Below, piece by piece: positions 24,540 to 34,409 of a stretch of 64,000 bases of DNA. Position 1 is the first letter of the stretch. Each line of letters starts with the position of its first letter. The stretch spans positions 1,240,001 to 1,304,000 of the forward strand of contig NZ_BAABJI010000002.1 of assembly GCF_039543225.1 (NCBI RefSeq), given 5' to 3'. The position numbers and the translations under genes are program-made. The DNA comes from Mucilaginibacter defluvii. Lineage in GTDB: Bacteria; Bacteroidota; Bacteroidia; Sphingobacteriales; Sphingobacteriaceae. Below the pieces are notes generated by a model. The model did not search any database, was not told the DNA's origin, and was given only the letters and a program-made list of their open reading frames with translations.

Positions 24540-26783
24540 ATGAAGTTTACATACAGCAGTGCCTGCCTGTCGGCGATGTTATTTTTCGTAACGGCCAACA
24601 CATCGGCACAGAAAAAGAAAGACCATACACCGTTGGTTAACACCTTTATTGGTACGGCTGGCAGCGGACACTCCTATCCCGGTGCGGCTACCCCTTATGG
24701 CATGGTGCTGCTCACGCCAGTAACCGGCACCTCGCAGGATGGCTATTCATATACTGACAGTACCATACACGGCTTTACCCATGCGGTTTACGCCGATGCA
24801 TCCGGATTACCGCATAGCGAAATTCTGTTTATGCCGACTATAGGTCAGCCAGAATTAAGCCAGGCTAAACGTTCAGCATCTTTTAAAAAGAAGTATGAAA
24901 AAGCTTCAGTAGGTTTTTATAACGTAACCTTTAATAACAAGGTAGAGATTGAACTTACCGCTACTTCCCGCGCCGGCTTGCAGGTATACGATTTCCCAAC
25001 CGCGCCGAAGGCTAATGTGATCATTGACCTGCAATATGGCGGCGGCATACTTTACAGCGAAGTTGAAATTGTAAACGACCATGAAGTGCACGGTCTGCGC
25101 ACATCAGGCACAGATGGTAATAAAAGGAGCACCTATTTCTACGCCAAATTTTCAAAGCCGTTTAAAACTTTTGGTATTGCTGTAAATGGCGCGTTGCAAG
25201 TTGGGCAAAAGAGTGCATCAGGAGCTGATGTAAAACTTTACTTGCAATTTGATGATCCGGGCGAGGTGGCTATCCGCACCGGGCTATCGCATGTTAGTAC
25301 CGCCGGTGCGCTGAAAAACCTGGATACCGAAATACCCGATTTTGATCTGCGTAAAATACAAAAAGCGGCAAAAGCCACCTGGACGGAAGAGTTAAGTAAA
25401 ATGGAGGTCATTGGCGGCGCGCCGCCCGTGCCTCGTGTGGAAGAAGCGGCGCCAGCTACCTATAATCCTTATGGGCGACCGTCTCCAAAGGTTGTAAAAT
25501 TGCCTGATTTTGCTGCTTTAAAGCAAAACGTATTTTACACCGCAATGTATCACACCATGCTTACGCCCAATATAGCTAATGATGCTGATGGCACTTACAT
25601 TACCACCGATAATAAGACCGCAAAAAGCGAGGGCTACACCTACTATGATGTTACGCCTATTAATACCTTCGGCTCGCGCTATCAGTTGATAACGCTTACC
25701 GACCCCAAACGCACGGTAGATTTTATAAAGAGTTACCTTGACGGAAGCGGCAATAACACCAACCTGGCCTTTAATGAGCTTATTTTGGATGCAACTGCCA
25801 AAGGCATAAAAGGGTTTGATGCGGATAAAGCATACCAGAAACTCCGCTCGTCACTTAATAACTTAAATAATGAGGGCTTAAAACAGCAGGGCTTTGTACA
25901 GGGCAATAAGCCATTATCAGTAAGTAAAACTTTGTTTTACAGCTATTACAACTGGCTTGCGGCGCAAATGGCTAAAGCTTTAAATAAAACGCAGGAAGCC
26001 AACGAACATTACCAGTTGGCTTCATCGTGGAAAAAACTGTTCAATATTAAAACAGGTTTCTTTCAGGCAAAAACAGGTGATAAGTGGCAGGAACCTTTTA
26101 AGCCCATCGACACCGTAGCTTATGAACGCGGCAATGCCTGGCAATATGCCTTTATGGTGCCGCACGATGAGGAAGCGCTATTAGAGATGATGGGCGGTAA
26201 AGACGCATTCGAGGAAAAGCTCGATAGCTTTTTCGGCACCCTGACAGAACACCCGATTTATATCGAAGGCTTTACCGGGCAGTTTAGCGTGGCTTACCTG
26301 TATAATAACTTTATACCCTATTTGTACGCCTTTACTGATAATTCGCAAAAAACACAGAGCTATATCAACCGCATTATAAATCAGCTTTATGCGCCAGAAG
26401 CATCAGGCCTTAGCGGCAATGATTATAATGGCCAGATATCGGCCTGGTATATTACTAACAGCCTGGGCTTTTACAGCATAATACCAGGCGGACAATACTT
26501 TATCGGCCTGCCGCAGTTTGATAAGGCTACCATCACACTGCCGAGCAATAAACAGTTCAGCATTGTAAACGGTGGTACGGCCATCACCCGTAAAAATTTT
26601 TATTTACAAGGTATGAACCTTGAAAAAAGCGGCTACAACAAACTATACCTAAATTATAGCGATATAGCTAAGGGCGGCGAGTTCGAGGTGTTTACCGGAG
26701 TTATGGCCAACAAACTTTTTATGCAGGACCTGGAAAAACCCACATCAAAGCAGCAGCAAACAAGCGTTTCTCAGCAAAAATAA
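24540..26783 (+). CDS. GH92-family protein with altered catalytic residues
   Basis: A 747-residue secreted protein. The ATG at 24540 gives a good signal peptide (MKFTYSSACLSAMLFFVTANTSAQ); a TTG at 24507 in frame is less likely. The N-terminal NTFIGTAGSGHSYPGAATPY and the later IEGFTGQFS and YITNSLGFYSIIPGGQYFIG are clear GH92 alpha-mannosidase signatures. However, the usual EGNAWQY motif reads ERGNAWQY here: Arg530 stands directly before GN and a Glu is one residue earlier. The usual GN(E/D)D.GQ motif reads GNDYNGQ, with Tyr629 at the position of the catalytic-base Asp. The canonical WDT(F/Y)R motif is also not found. It may be inactive, use another mechanism or act on another substrate. It is monocistronic, upstream of the PBP1A gene. 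Confidence 0.8.
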   Translation: MKFTYSSACLSAMLFFVTANTSAQKKKDHTPLVNTFIGTAGSGHSYPGAATPYGMVLLTPVTGTSQDGYSYTDSTIHGFTHAVYADASGLPHSEILFMPTIGQPELSQAKRSASFKKKYEKASVGFYNVTFNNKVEIELTATSRAGLQVYDFPTAPKANVIIDLQYGGGILYSEVEIVNDHEVHGLRTSGTDGNKRSTYFYAKFSKPFKTFGIAVNGALQVGQKSASGADVKLYLQFDDPGEVAIRTGLSHVSTAGALKNLDTEIPDFDLRKIQKAAKATWTEELSKMEVIGGAPPVPRVEEAAPATYNPYGRPSPKVVKLPDFAALKQNVFYTAMYHTMLTPNIANDADGTYITTDNKTAKSEGYTYYDVTPINTFGSRYQLITLTDPKRTVDFIKSYLDGSGNNTNLAFNELILDATAKGIKGFDADKAYQKLRSSLNNLNNEGLKQQGFVQGNKPLSVSKTLFYSYYNWLAAQMAKALNKTQEANEHYQLASSWKKLFNIKTGFFQAKTGDKWQEPFKPIDTVAYERGNAWQYAFMVPHDEEALLEMMGGKDAFEEKLDSFFGTLTEHPIYIEGFTGQFSVAYLYNNFIPYLYAFTDNSQKTQSYINRIINQLYAPEASGLSGNDYNGQISAWYITNSLGFYSIIPGGQYFIGLPQFDKATITLPSNKQFSIVNGGTAITRKNFYLQGMNLEKSGYNKLYLNYSDIAKGGEFEVFTGVMANKLFMQDLEKPTSKQQQTSVSQQK

Positions 26784-26875
26784 ATTGTGGTTTATAAAAT
26801 TTACTAACCCGGTTTACGTTGTTAAATTTTGTTGTCCCGTTATGATTTAGCTTCATAATTTTACATCTTTACCAA

Positions 26876-29203
26876 ATGTTCAAACGCATAAAGTACCGCG
26901 TCCTGCGCTATCTTGTTATATTTATATATTTTGTCATTATCTTTTTCTGCGCCATCGAACTTAATTTTTTGTGGTTGTTCGGCTATTCGCCTGACATGGA
27001 GGATATAAAAACTCCCGTGCTTTCGGTAGGATCAGAAGTTTATACGGCTGACGGAAAACTCATCGGCCAGTTTTATAAAGAGAACCGCTCACCTGTCGAC
27101 TATAAAGACATCTCGCCTAACCTGATCAACGCCCTTATAGCCACCGAGGATTCGCGCTTTTACAGCCATGGCGGTGTTGATTTTCTGTCATTTTTCAGCA
27201 GTATGGTATCAACCGCGCAAGGCGATCGCCGCGGCGGTAGTACCATTACACAGCAGTTGGCTAAAAACCTTTTTAGCACCCGTAAAAAGAAAGCGAGGGG
27301 CGTGCTGAGCCGTGTGCCGGGCCTGGGTACGGTGATATATAAATTTAAGGAGTGGCTTACCGCGTATAAAATTGAGCATGTTTATACCAAGCAGCAAATA
27401 CTTACTATGTATTTTAATACGGTGCCGTTTGGTAACAACTCCTTCGGTATAAAAACAGCTACCTTAAAATATTTTAATGAGCAGCCGGACCAGGTTAACC
27501 CTGCGCAAGCGGCCACGTTAATTGGTATGCTTAAGGCTACTTCTACTTACAACCCGATACGTAACCCTGAAAAATCGACCGAGCGGCGCAATGTGGTACT
27601 GAGCCAGATGCGCAAAAATAACTTTATTAGCGAGGCCGAGCAGCAACGTTACAGCAAGGCACCTATGAAGCTTGATTTGAGCTACGTAGACCAGGATTCG
27701 CATGGCGATTCGTACCTGCGCCGCGCCGTTGAAAAATGGCTGGATAAGTGGTGTAAAGAAAACGACTATGATTTGTATGAGGATGGTCTGAAGATATATA
27801 CCACTATCGACTCGCGGTTACAAAAATATGCCGAAGAAGCTGTAGCCGATAAAATGAAAACCTTACAGCGCAGGTTTAATAACGTATGGGGTAAACAAAA
27901 CCCCTGGCGCGACTCAAAAGGCAACGAAATAAAGGACTTTATATTGAAAGCCGAACAACGCCTGCCTATTTACAGCATCCTGAAAAAGAAATACAACGGT
28001 GATACCACCAAGATACAGGAGTACTTTAATACTAAGAAAAGAATGCGCGTATTTACCTGGAAAGGCGATCAGGACACCACCTTTTCAAGCATCGACTCCA
28101 TAAAATACTATGCCCGAATATTAAATACCGGCATGATGTCGCTTGAACCGGCTACCGGTAAAATAAAAGTTTGGGTTGGCGGCATTGATTATAAGTATTT
28201 TAATTACGATCACGTAAAACAAGCCAAACGCCAGGCAGGCTCAACTTTTAAACCTTTCGCTTACCTTACCGCCATAGATAATGGCTATACCCCGTGCGAT
28301 AAGTTTACCGACAAGCCGGTAACCATCCGTTATCAAGACGAGGGCAAGGATGAGGAATGGTCGCCTAACAATGCCGATTTTAATTTCTCATACCGCGAAA
28401 TGTCGTTACGCTGGGCCATGGGCAAATCTGTAAATTCTATAACGGCACAGCTAACCAATGAGGTTGGTTGGGATAAAGTTGTTAACTACGCCCACAAATG
28501 CGGTATTGAAAGCTACCTGAAATCGGTCCCATCGGTATCATTAGGCTCAAATGATGTTTCGGTATATGAAATGGTGCGTGCTTACAGCACCTTTTTAAAT
28601 AAAGGCGAAAAGCTTGATCCATTGCTGGTAACACGTATCACTGACCATCAGGGTAACGTAATTGAAGAATTTGAGCTTAAAAAAGAGCGCGTAATCAGCG
28701 AGGAAACGGCTTGGTTAATGCTCTATATGTTTAGAGGGGGTATGGAAGAACCTGGCGGCACATCACAAGCGCTTTGGGAGTACGACCTGTGGAAGAAGAA
28801 CAACCAGATAGGCGGCAAAACCGGAACATCTTCCGACTATGTGGACGGCTGGTACATGGGCATCACCAAAGATTTGGTTACCGGTGTTTGGGTAGGGGCT
28901 GATGACCGCAGCGTACACTTTAAAACATCCGAAACCGGCGAAGGTTCGCGCACCGCGCTGCCTATATTCGGTAAGTTTATGGAGATGGTTTATGCCGACC
29001 CGAAATCAGGATACACAGAAGGGCCTTTCCCGAAACCATGGGTTAAAATTACTAAACAATATATGTGCCCATCGCCCCGCATCCGCGTTGATACCGCATC
29101 TACAGACAGTACAGAAGTAAGCGCCGACAGTACAGTAACAGAGCCTACGCTTACCCTGCCTGATAATCCCGAAGGTGGTGAAACGCCGCCTCCGGGCCAA
29201 TAA
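26876..29203 (+). CDS. mrcA: Penicillin-binding protein 1A (bifunctional transglycosylase/transpeptidase)
   Basis: A 775-residue class A PBP that polymerises and cross-links peptidoglycan. One N-terminal membrane helix (residues 9-36) anchors it. The GT51 domain has the catalytic Glu91 in ATEDSRFYSHGGVD and GGSTITQQLAKNLF at 120-133. The transpeptidase motifs are all present: Ser456/Lys459 (STFK), SVN at 518-520 and KTGTS at 648-652. The C-terminus is a low-complexity tail rich in Thr, Ser, Asp and Pro (from about residue 740), usual in Bacteroidota PBP1A. The gene stands alone in its transcription direction, 93 bases after the GH92 gene. Confidence 0.94.
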   Translation: MFKRIKYRVLRYLVIFIYFVIIFFCAIELNFLWLFGYSPDMEDIKTPVLSVGSEVYTADGKLIGQFYKENRSPVDYKDISPNLINALIATEDSRFYSHGGVDFLSFFSSMVSTAQGDRRGGSTITQQLAKNLFSTRKKKARGVLSRVPGLGTVIYKFKEWLTAYKIEHVYTKQQILTMYFNTVPFGNNSFGIKTATLKYFNEQPDQVNPAQAATLIGMLKATSTYNPIRNPEKSTERRNVVLSQMRKNNFISEAEQQRYSKAPMKLDLSYVDQDSHGDSYLRRAVEKWLDKWCKENDYDLYEDGLKIYTTIDSRLQKYAEEAVADKMKTLQRRFNNVWGKQNPWRDSKGNEIKDFILKAEQRLPIYSILKKKYNGDTTKIQEYFNTKKRMRVFTWKGDQDTTFSSIDSIKYYARILNTGMMSLEPATGKIKVWVGGIDYKYFNYDHVKQAKRQAGSTFKPFAYLTAIDNGYTPCDKFTDKPVTIRYQDEGKDEEWSPNNADFNFSYREMSLRWAMGKSVNSITAQLTNEVGWDKVVNYAHKCGIESYLKSVPSVSLGSNDVSVYEMVRAYSTFLNKGEKLDPLLVTRITDHQGNVIEEFELKKERVISEETAWLMLYMFRGGMEEPGGTSQALWEYDLWKKNNQIGGKTGTSSDYVDGWYMGITKDLVTGVWVGADDRSVHFKTSETGEGSRTALPIFGKFMEMVYADPKSGYTEGPFPKPWVKITKQYMCPSPRIRVDTASTDSTEVSADSTVTEPTLTLPDNPEGGETPPPGQ

Positions 29204-29264
29204 TATTATTGCACACGCTTAAACCTTAATTTCAGTAAATTAGCTTCATTCTATCACAGCATTT

Positions 29265-32200
29265 ATGAACAAACTTTACACCTGCATTTTTACCGGCAAA
29301 TCAGCCCGATACATGTTCGCGCTTTTAAGTGTGCTGCTTATCGCATTACTTAATCCGCAGCAAAGCAAGGCGCAGTACTTCGGTCAAAATAAAGTACGTT
29401 ATAAAAAGCTCGATTTCAAGGTGTACAAAACGCCGCACTTTGATATCTACTATTACATGAAGAATGATAGCCTGATACGACGTTTTGCACAGGAGAATGA
29501 GCTTTGGTATACGCTGCACCAACAGATTTTCAGGGATACGTTTAGTCGCCCTAACCCGATTATCATTTATAATAACCACCCCGATTTTCAGCAAACCACC
29601 GCTATCGACGGGGAGATAAGCGTGGGTACCGGCGGTGTTACTGAGGGTTTAAAAAACCGTGTGGTAATGCCTATAATGGAAACCAACCACACCACCCGCC
29701 ACGTTTTGGGCCATGAGTTGGTGCACGCGTTTCAATACCATATTCTGTTGGGTAAGGATTCAACCAGTTACGAAAACCTGAACAATATTCCTTTGTGGAT
29801 GATAGAGGGTATGGCGGAGTATCTGTCCATCGGCAAAAAGGATGCTTACACCGCTATGTGGATGCGTGATGCCTACCTGAACAAGGATATTCCGACGGTA
29901 AAGGATCTTACAGAGAGCAACAAATATTTCCCTTACCGGTATGGTGAGGCATTCTGGTCCTTCATTGGTTCAACCTATGGCGATACGGTGATTGTGCCGT
30001 TTTTTAAAAACACCGCACGTTTTGGTTTGCAGTACGGCATTAGGCGAACGTTTGGGTACGACGACAAAACACTGTCTACCTTATGGAAAAATTCAATAGA
30101 GGCAACCTATAAACCGATGCTGAAGGACACCGCTCAAAGGGCTATAGGTTTTAAGGTGATCGACAACAAGAACGGCAGCGACATGAACGTTGCACCAAGC
30201 GTTAGTCCGGATGGCAAGTATATTACCTTTCTCTCTTCAAAGGACTTATTCAGTATTGATCTCTTTTTAGCTGATGCGAAGACGGGGAAGATCATCAAGA
30301 AGCTGACCAGCAAAATATCTAACACGCACATTGATGAATTCAACTTTATAGAGTCTGCAGGCGCGTGGTCGCCGGATGGAAAGCAGTTCGCATTCAGCGT
30401 TTTCAATAAAGGTCGTAACCAAATGGTGGTGATAGATGTGCCGAGCGGCCGCATGCGGCACAACATCCCGATGGGCAAGGCTGAGCAATTCAGTAACCTG
30501 TCATGGTCGCCGGATGGTAAGAACGTGGTGTTCCAAGGATTATATGAAGGCCAAGGCGATTTGTACAGTTATAACTTCGATACCAAAAAAGTAACCCAGC
30601 TTACGAACGATAAATATTCCGACTATCAGCCAAGCTACTCAAAGGATGGTAAAAAGATCATCTTCAGTAGTGACCGTACTACTTATGATAAACGCACTGC
30701 GCAGGATATTCCCTTCAACCTGGCTGAACTTGACCTTGCTACCGGCAAGATAACCGATATAAAAGTATTCGATGGCGCTAATAACCTGAATCCGCAATAC
30801 TCGGCTGATGGTAGTAAAATCTATTTCCTGTCAAACCAGGATGGTTTCCGTAACCTTTACAGCTATGAATTGGCAAGCGGCAAAACCGAGCGCCTCACCA
30901 ATTATTTTACCGGTATTAGCGGTATTACTGAGTTTTCGCCCGCGCTGAGTGTATCTAACAACGATGATATTGTTTACTCGTACTACCGCGCGCAAAAGTA
31001 TACATTGTATAATGCCAAGGCTACCGACTTTAAGCCGGAAACGGTACAGAGCAGTACGGTAGACTTTACCGCAGGTATGCTGCCGCCGCCACGCTCGGTA
31101 GGCGTTGACCTGATCAACTCCAACCTGAATAACTTTTTGGCCTATCCGCGTCTGCGTACAGATTCAATAAAGAGCGCGCCTTACAAACCCATGTTTAAAC
31201 TGGATGCTTTGGCGAGCAGTGGTATAGGCATCGGTGTGAACAGCTTTTATGGAACCGGCCTGTCAAGTGGCATTCAAGGTATTTTTAGTGATATATTAGG
31301 ACAAAACCAACTGTACGCCGCTGCATCAGTAAACGGACAGATTTACGATTTTGGCGCCCAGGTAGCCTACATCAATCAAAAAGGCCGTTGGGATAAGGGC
31401 ATCAGTGTATCGCACATACCTTACCAGTTTGGCTTCTATAATACATCTGTTGGTACACAGGAAATAAACGGTAACCAGGAACGTGTTTATAATGAAGACA
31501 GCTACGTCATCCGTAACTTTGAGGATGCGGTTAACCTTTTCACCTCCTACCCTATTTCGCGTATTAATCGTATTCAGTTCGGCTTGGGTGCATCATATAA
31601 CACTTATCGCACCGACCGCTACCGCAATACTTATGTAATAGATACCGCTACATCTCAACTGTATTATTACGATTTTAACCGTAAAAAAGTCCCGAATTCA
31701 GAAGTTGATAACTTAAATTTCGGATTTAACCTCAACTCTTTTGCACTGGTAAACTCAAGTGTAGCGCTGATTGGTGATAATTCATTCTTCGGTATCACGG
31801 CTCCGTTAAACGGTTTCAGATACCATATTGAAGCGCAATATGTGTTTGGTACCTATAAATTCTTCGCCCCTACTATTGATTTGCGTAAATACATCCGCGT
31901 GGCGCCGGTTACATTTGCCGGCCGTTTATACGGTACCGGTCGCTTTGGCGAGAACAACTTATACCCGTTGTATGTAGGTTACCCTTTCCTGATACGTGGT
32001 TACGAATCGCAGAGCTTTTACAATGCCGACAGATTACCAACAAATGGTTTTGGCTTTAACCAGCTTTCGGGTAGCCGCATAGCGGTGGCCAACTTTGAGA
32101 TCAGGCTGCCATTTACCGGTCCGGAGAAATTAGCGCAGATCAAATCAAACTTCCTTTTTACTGATCTTAACCTGTTTTTTGATGCCGGTTTAGCCTGGAA

Positions 32201-32486
32201 TGCAGGTAACCAGATCAAGTTTCAAAGAGGGCCAGACTTTTTAGGTTACGATGTGTTGAGGGATGAGTCTGGACAGCCGGTGCTTGATCCTAACGGGCAA
32301 ACTTATCAGGACTTAAATGCGCCATTGTATAACAATAACCAGCGCGTGCCGGCGTTAAGCGCGGGTATATCGTTACGGGTAAATCTTTTTGGCGCATTAA
32401 TACTTGAGCCATACTTCGCTTTACCGTTTAACCGTACCGATGTTAAAAAACCGGTGTTTGGTTTCAACTTTACACCAGGCTGGTAG
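29265..32486 (+). CDS. Secreted metallopeptidase-like, TolB-propeller and outer-membrane barrel fusion protein
   Basis: A 1073-residue outer-membrane protein in three parts. After a signal peptide (cleaved near QSKAQYFG) comes a gluzincin-like peptidase domain with HELVH at 150-154 and the third ligand in MIEGMAEYLS (Glu181), intact as a zinc site. Residues ~295-610 are a beta-propeller of WD40/TolB-like repeats (VSPDGKYITFLSS, WSPDGKQFAFS, WSPDGKNVVFQG, YSADGSKIYFLSN). From ~650 the chain is rich in beta strands and ends in a terminal aromatic (FNFTPGW), like the Omp85/surface-antigen barrel. The architecture resembles the bacterial surface antigen/DPP-like proteins of Bacteroidota. Function is unknown; it probably handles peptides or assembles proteins at the outer membrane. 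Confidence 0.82.
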   Translation: MNKLYTCIFTGKSARYMFALLSVLLIALLNPQQSKAQYFGQNKVRYKKLDFKVYKTPHFDIYYYMKNDSLIRRFAQENELWYTLHQQIFRDTFSRPNPIIIYNNHPDFQQTTAIDGEISVGTGGVTEGLKNRVVMPIMETNHTTRHVLGHELVHAFQYHILLGKDSTSYENLNNIPLWMIEGMAEYLSIGKKDAYTAMWMRDAYLNKDIPTVKDLTESNKYFPYRYGEAFWSFIGSTYGDTVIVPFFKNTARFGLQYGIRRTFGYDDKTLSTLWKNSIEATYKPMLKDTAQRAIGFKVIDNKNGSDMNVAPSVSPDGKYITFLSSKDLFSIDLFLADAKTGKIIKKLTSKISNTHIDEFNFIESAGAWSPDGKQFAFSVFNKGRNQMVVIDVPSGRMRHNIPMGKAEQFSNLSWSPDGKNVVFQGLYEGQGDLYSYNFDTKKVTQLTNDKYSDYQPSYSKDGKKIIFSSDRTTYDKRTAQDIPFNLAELDLATGKITDIKVFDGANNLNPQYSADGSKIYFLSNQDGFRNLYSYELASGKTERLTNYFTGISGITEFSPALSVSNNDDIVYSYYRAQKYTLYNAKATDFKPETVQSSTVDFTAGMLPPPRSVGVDLINSNLNNFLAYPRLRTDSIKSAPYKPMFKLDALASSGIGIGVNSFYGTGLSSGIQGIFSDILGQNQLYAAASVNGQIYDFGAQVAYINQKGRWDKGISVSHIPYQFGFYNTSVGTQEINGNQERVYNEDSYVIRNFEDAVNLFTSYPISRINRIQFGLGASYNTYRTDRYRNTYVIDTATSQLYYYDFNRKKVPNSEVDNLNFGFNLNSFALVNSSVALIGDNSFFGITAPLNGFRYHIEAQYVFGTYKFFAPTIDLRKYIRVAPVTFAGRLYGTGRFGENNLYPLYVGYPFLIRGYESQSFYNADRLPTNGFGFNQLSGSRIAVANFEIRLPFTGPEKLAQIKSNFLFTDLNLFFDAGLAWNAGNQIKFQRGPDFLGYDVLRDESGQPVLDPNGQTYQDLNAPLYNNNQRVPALSAGISLRVNLFGALILEPYFALPFNRTDVKKPVFGFNFTPGW

Positions 32487-32515
32487 TTATTAGGGATATG
32501 TGTAACTTAGTTTTT

Positions 32516-33100
32516 ATGCGGTTTAAACTGCTTGGGGTTCTATTAGTATTCATTTCTTTGCAGTCTGCATGGGCGCAAACAAATGCCATTACTTCAAAGA
32601 GTGTTGAAGGCAGTGTAATGGTATCTAACAAAAGTGTTTATGATAATCTTAAATCCGTACCTAATTTTTCGGTGTTCGTAGGATTGATAGAACAGGCCGG
32701 ATTAAAAAGCACTATAACAGCCACTAAACCTATTACGGTACTGGCACCTACCAACAAAGCGTTTGAGGGTTTACCTGCCGGCATGTTGGATACTTTGCGC
32801 AAGCCCGAAAACAAGGCTGCGCTTGTTAGTTATGTTAAGGGTTATATATTACAGGGAAAGTTAACCTCCGCAGATGTTTCGAGGTTGATAAATGCGGGTA
32901 ATGGCCAGGCTAAATTGACTACCATAACGCCAAGTACGTTATACGCTAAAGTTAATACCAACCGAAACATTATACTTACCGACGCATTCGGCTTACAAAC
33001 CATTATCAGCAGATATGATATTATGGTCGGTAACGGGGTGCTTCATACACTCACGGCAGCCTTATCTGTAAGCTTGCCTATCCCACTAACCGTTAAGTAG
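32516..33100 (+). CDS. Secreted fasciclin-domain protein
   Basis: A 194-residue protein from the ATG at 32516, which gives a good signal peptide (MRFKLLGVLLVFISLQSAWAQ); an ATG six codons earlier is in frame but would place polar residues first. Residues ~45-190 form one FAS1 (fasciclin) domain with the two typical motifs ITVLAPTNKAFEGLPAG and VGNGVLHTLTAAL, the latter a form of the H2 VI-D-VL box. FAS1 domains are extracellular adhesion or scaffold modules. It follows the large protease/propeller/barrel gene by ~30 bases, so the two may be co-transcribed. Confidence 0.88.
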   Translation: MRFKLLGVLLVFISLQSAWAQTNAITSKSVEGSVMVSNKSVYDNLKSVPNFSVFVGLIEQAGLKSTITATKPITVLAPTNKAFEGLPAGMLDTLRKPENKAALVSYVKGYILQGKLTSADVSRLINAGNGQAKLTTITPSTLYAKVNTNRNIILTDAFGLQTIISRYDIMVGNGVLHTLTAALSVSLPIPLTVK

Positions 33101-33124
33101 CAAAGCTAAAGGTCGGGCTATATA

Positions 33125-33484
33125 TTAAAAGGTAACGGCAGACCTGCGTACGCTGCTTAGTGCAGGGCGCATTTGCGGCCTCTGGCGCATATTGTTTTCC
33201 AAATTCAGGCCGATGGTCAGGTCTATCCATTCCTTATTTACGGCTCTTATCATTTTCTCCTTTTGCGGGCGGGTAAAGGTGCTTACATACTTAAAGCGTT
33301 CCATAGCCTGCTCCTCCGAGTTGATCTCCTCAAAATACACCAGGCGGCTTAACTGCTGTGCACTGTCAAAAAACAGGGTTGGCATCTGCTTGTAAAAATC
33401 CAGTGTTTTTAGCAAATCAGCACAAAGGCCTACGTGTAAGTTATTGCGGTTACGGTCGGTTATGATATAAATATAGCGTTTCAT
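33125..33484 (-). CDS. GIY-YIG domain protein
   Basis: A 119-residue protein with the GIY-YIG fold signature at the N-terminus: YIYIITDRNRNN, then LHVGLC, followed by DLLKTLDFY and the RLVYFEEINSEEQAMERFKYV stretch (Glu-containing helix). The two key motifs are both changed (YIY and HVG in place of GIY and YIG), as in many Bacteroidota homologues, so nuclease activity is not certain. The C-terminus is basic and Arg-rich (MRQRPQMRPALSSVRRSAV) and could bind nucleic acid. Convergent with the fasciclin gene and divergent from the LexA-like regulator. Confidence 0.78.
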   Translation of the reverse strand: MKRYIYIITDRNRNNLHVGLCADLLKTLDFYKQMPTLFFDSAQQLSRLVYFEEINSEEQAMERFKYVSTFTRPQKEKMIRAVNKEWIDLTIGLNLENNMRQRPQMRPALSSVRRSAVTF

Positions 33485-33494
33485 GATAATAAAA

Positions 33495-33525
33495 TTTGTT
33501 GTTTAAAAAATAATTACTAATTTTA
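33495..33525 (+). promoter_or_regulatory. Promoter that decides the start of the XRE/S24 regulator
   Basis: TTTG (33495-33498), exactly 19 bases, TAATTTTA (33518-33525). It fits TTTG-N19-TAnnTTTG except for the last base. The ATG at 33525 overlaps this -7 box, so the transcript would start after it, which points to the ATG at 33567 as the real start. Confidence 0.5.
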
Positions 33526-33566
33526 TGAGCATAAAAATACTAACAGTTTTAGTAAATCCAAATTTT

Positions 33567-34340
33567 ATGTCAATTATTTCATCAAATATTAAATACCTCC
33601 GTAAAAAGAAGGGCCTTACACAGCAACAGTTTGCAGATCAGATAGGTATAAAACGCTCGTTAGTGGGCGCTTACGAGGAGCAGCGCGCCGAACCTAAATA
33701 TGATTTACTAAAAACTATAGCATCTTTTTTCGAGATTAGTATTGATGATTTTATAAACGAGACCATTGATGATAAATGGGCGCCTAAGCCAAAGGGTAAC
33801 CCTGCAAATTTAAGGGTGCTTAGTATATCAGTTGATAAGGATGACAACGAAAACATAGAGCTGGTACCGATGAAAGCCAGCGCAGGTTACCTTAATGGTT
33901 ATGCCGACCCTGAATATGTAGCGCAGTTACCTAAGTTTTACCTGCCGATGTTTAACCAAGGGACTTACCGCGCCTTCGAGATCAAAGGGGACTCGATGTT
34001 ACCACTCCCCTCCGGCGCTATAATTATAGGTCAGTACGTTGACAACTGGGCTGAGGTTAAACCCGGCGAAACCTACGTGGTGATATCAAAAAATGATGGT
34101 GTAGTATATAAACGTATTGGCAATAAATTCAGGGATAATAAAAAACTGAAACTGATATCAGATAACCCGGCTTACGACCCTTACGAAATAAGCGGCGAGG
34201 ACGTGCTGGAGATATGGAAGGCCAAAGGTTATATATCAACCCAACTGCCGCAGCCAACGCCTGAACCTACCATGGAGAGCCTGACCAGCATGATGGCACA
34301 GATGCAACGATCCATATCAAAGCTGCAAGGCAACAATTAA
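33567..34340 (+). CDS. XRE-family regulator with S24 (LexA-like) C-terminal domain
   Basis: 257 residues from the ATG at 33567, chosen because the upstream ATG at 33525 lies inside the predicted -7 promoter box. Residues 5-60 are a Cro/C1-type HTH (NIKYLRKKKGLTQQQFADQI, then KRSLVGAYEEQRAEPKYDLL). The C-terminal half carries the S24 peptidase fold with GDSMLPLPSGAIIIG, where the Ser before Met is the expected nucleophile, and a later YVVISKNDGVVYKRI with the Lys of the dyad. Autocleavage is possible but cannot be judged. It is a stand-alone repressor-like gene, divergent from the GIY-YIG gene. LexA-like repressors of this type are often linked to stress or phage genes, but none is nearby. Confidence 0.85.
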   Translation: MSIISSNIKYLRKKKGLTQQQFADQIGIKRSLVGAYEEQRAEPKYDLLKTIASFFEISIDDFINETIDDKWAPKPKGNPANLRVLSISVDKDDNENIELVPMKASAGYLNGYADPEYVAQLPKFYLPMFNQGTYRAFEIKGDSMLPLPSGAIIIGQYVDNWAEVKPGETYVVISKNDGVVYKRIGNKFRDNKKLKLISDNPAYDPYEISGEDVLEIWKAKGYISTQLPQPTPEPTMESLTSMMAQMQRSISKLQGNN

Positions 34341-34409
34341 GTTACACGGATGCAACTAAACTATTTGGAACTACATTTATCCAAGCATCTGTAACACAAC
34401 TTAAAAACG

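Noticed and set aside
33125..34340. GIY-YIG plus LexA-like regulator as part of a prophage or mobile island.
   Set aside because: No integrase, att repeats or phage structural genes are near; flanking genes are ordinary and composition does not change.
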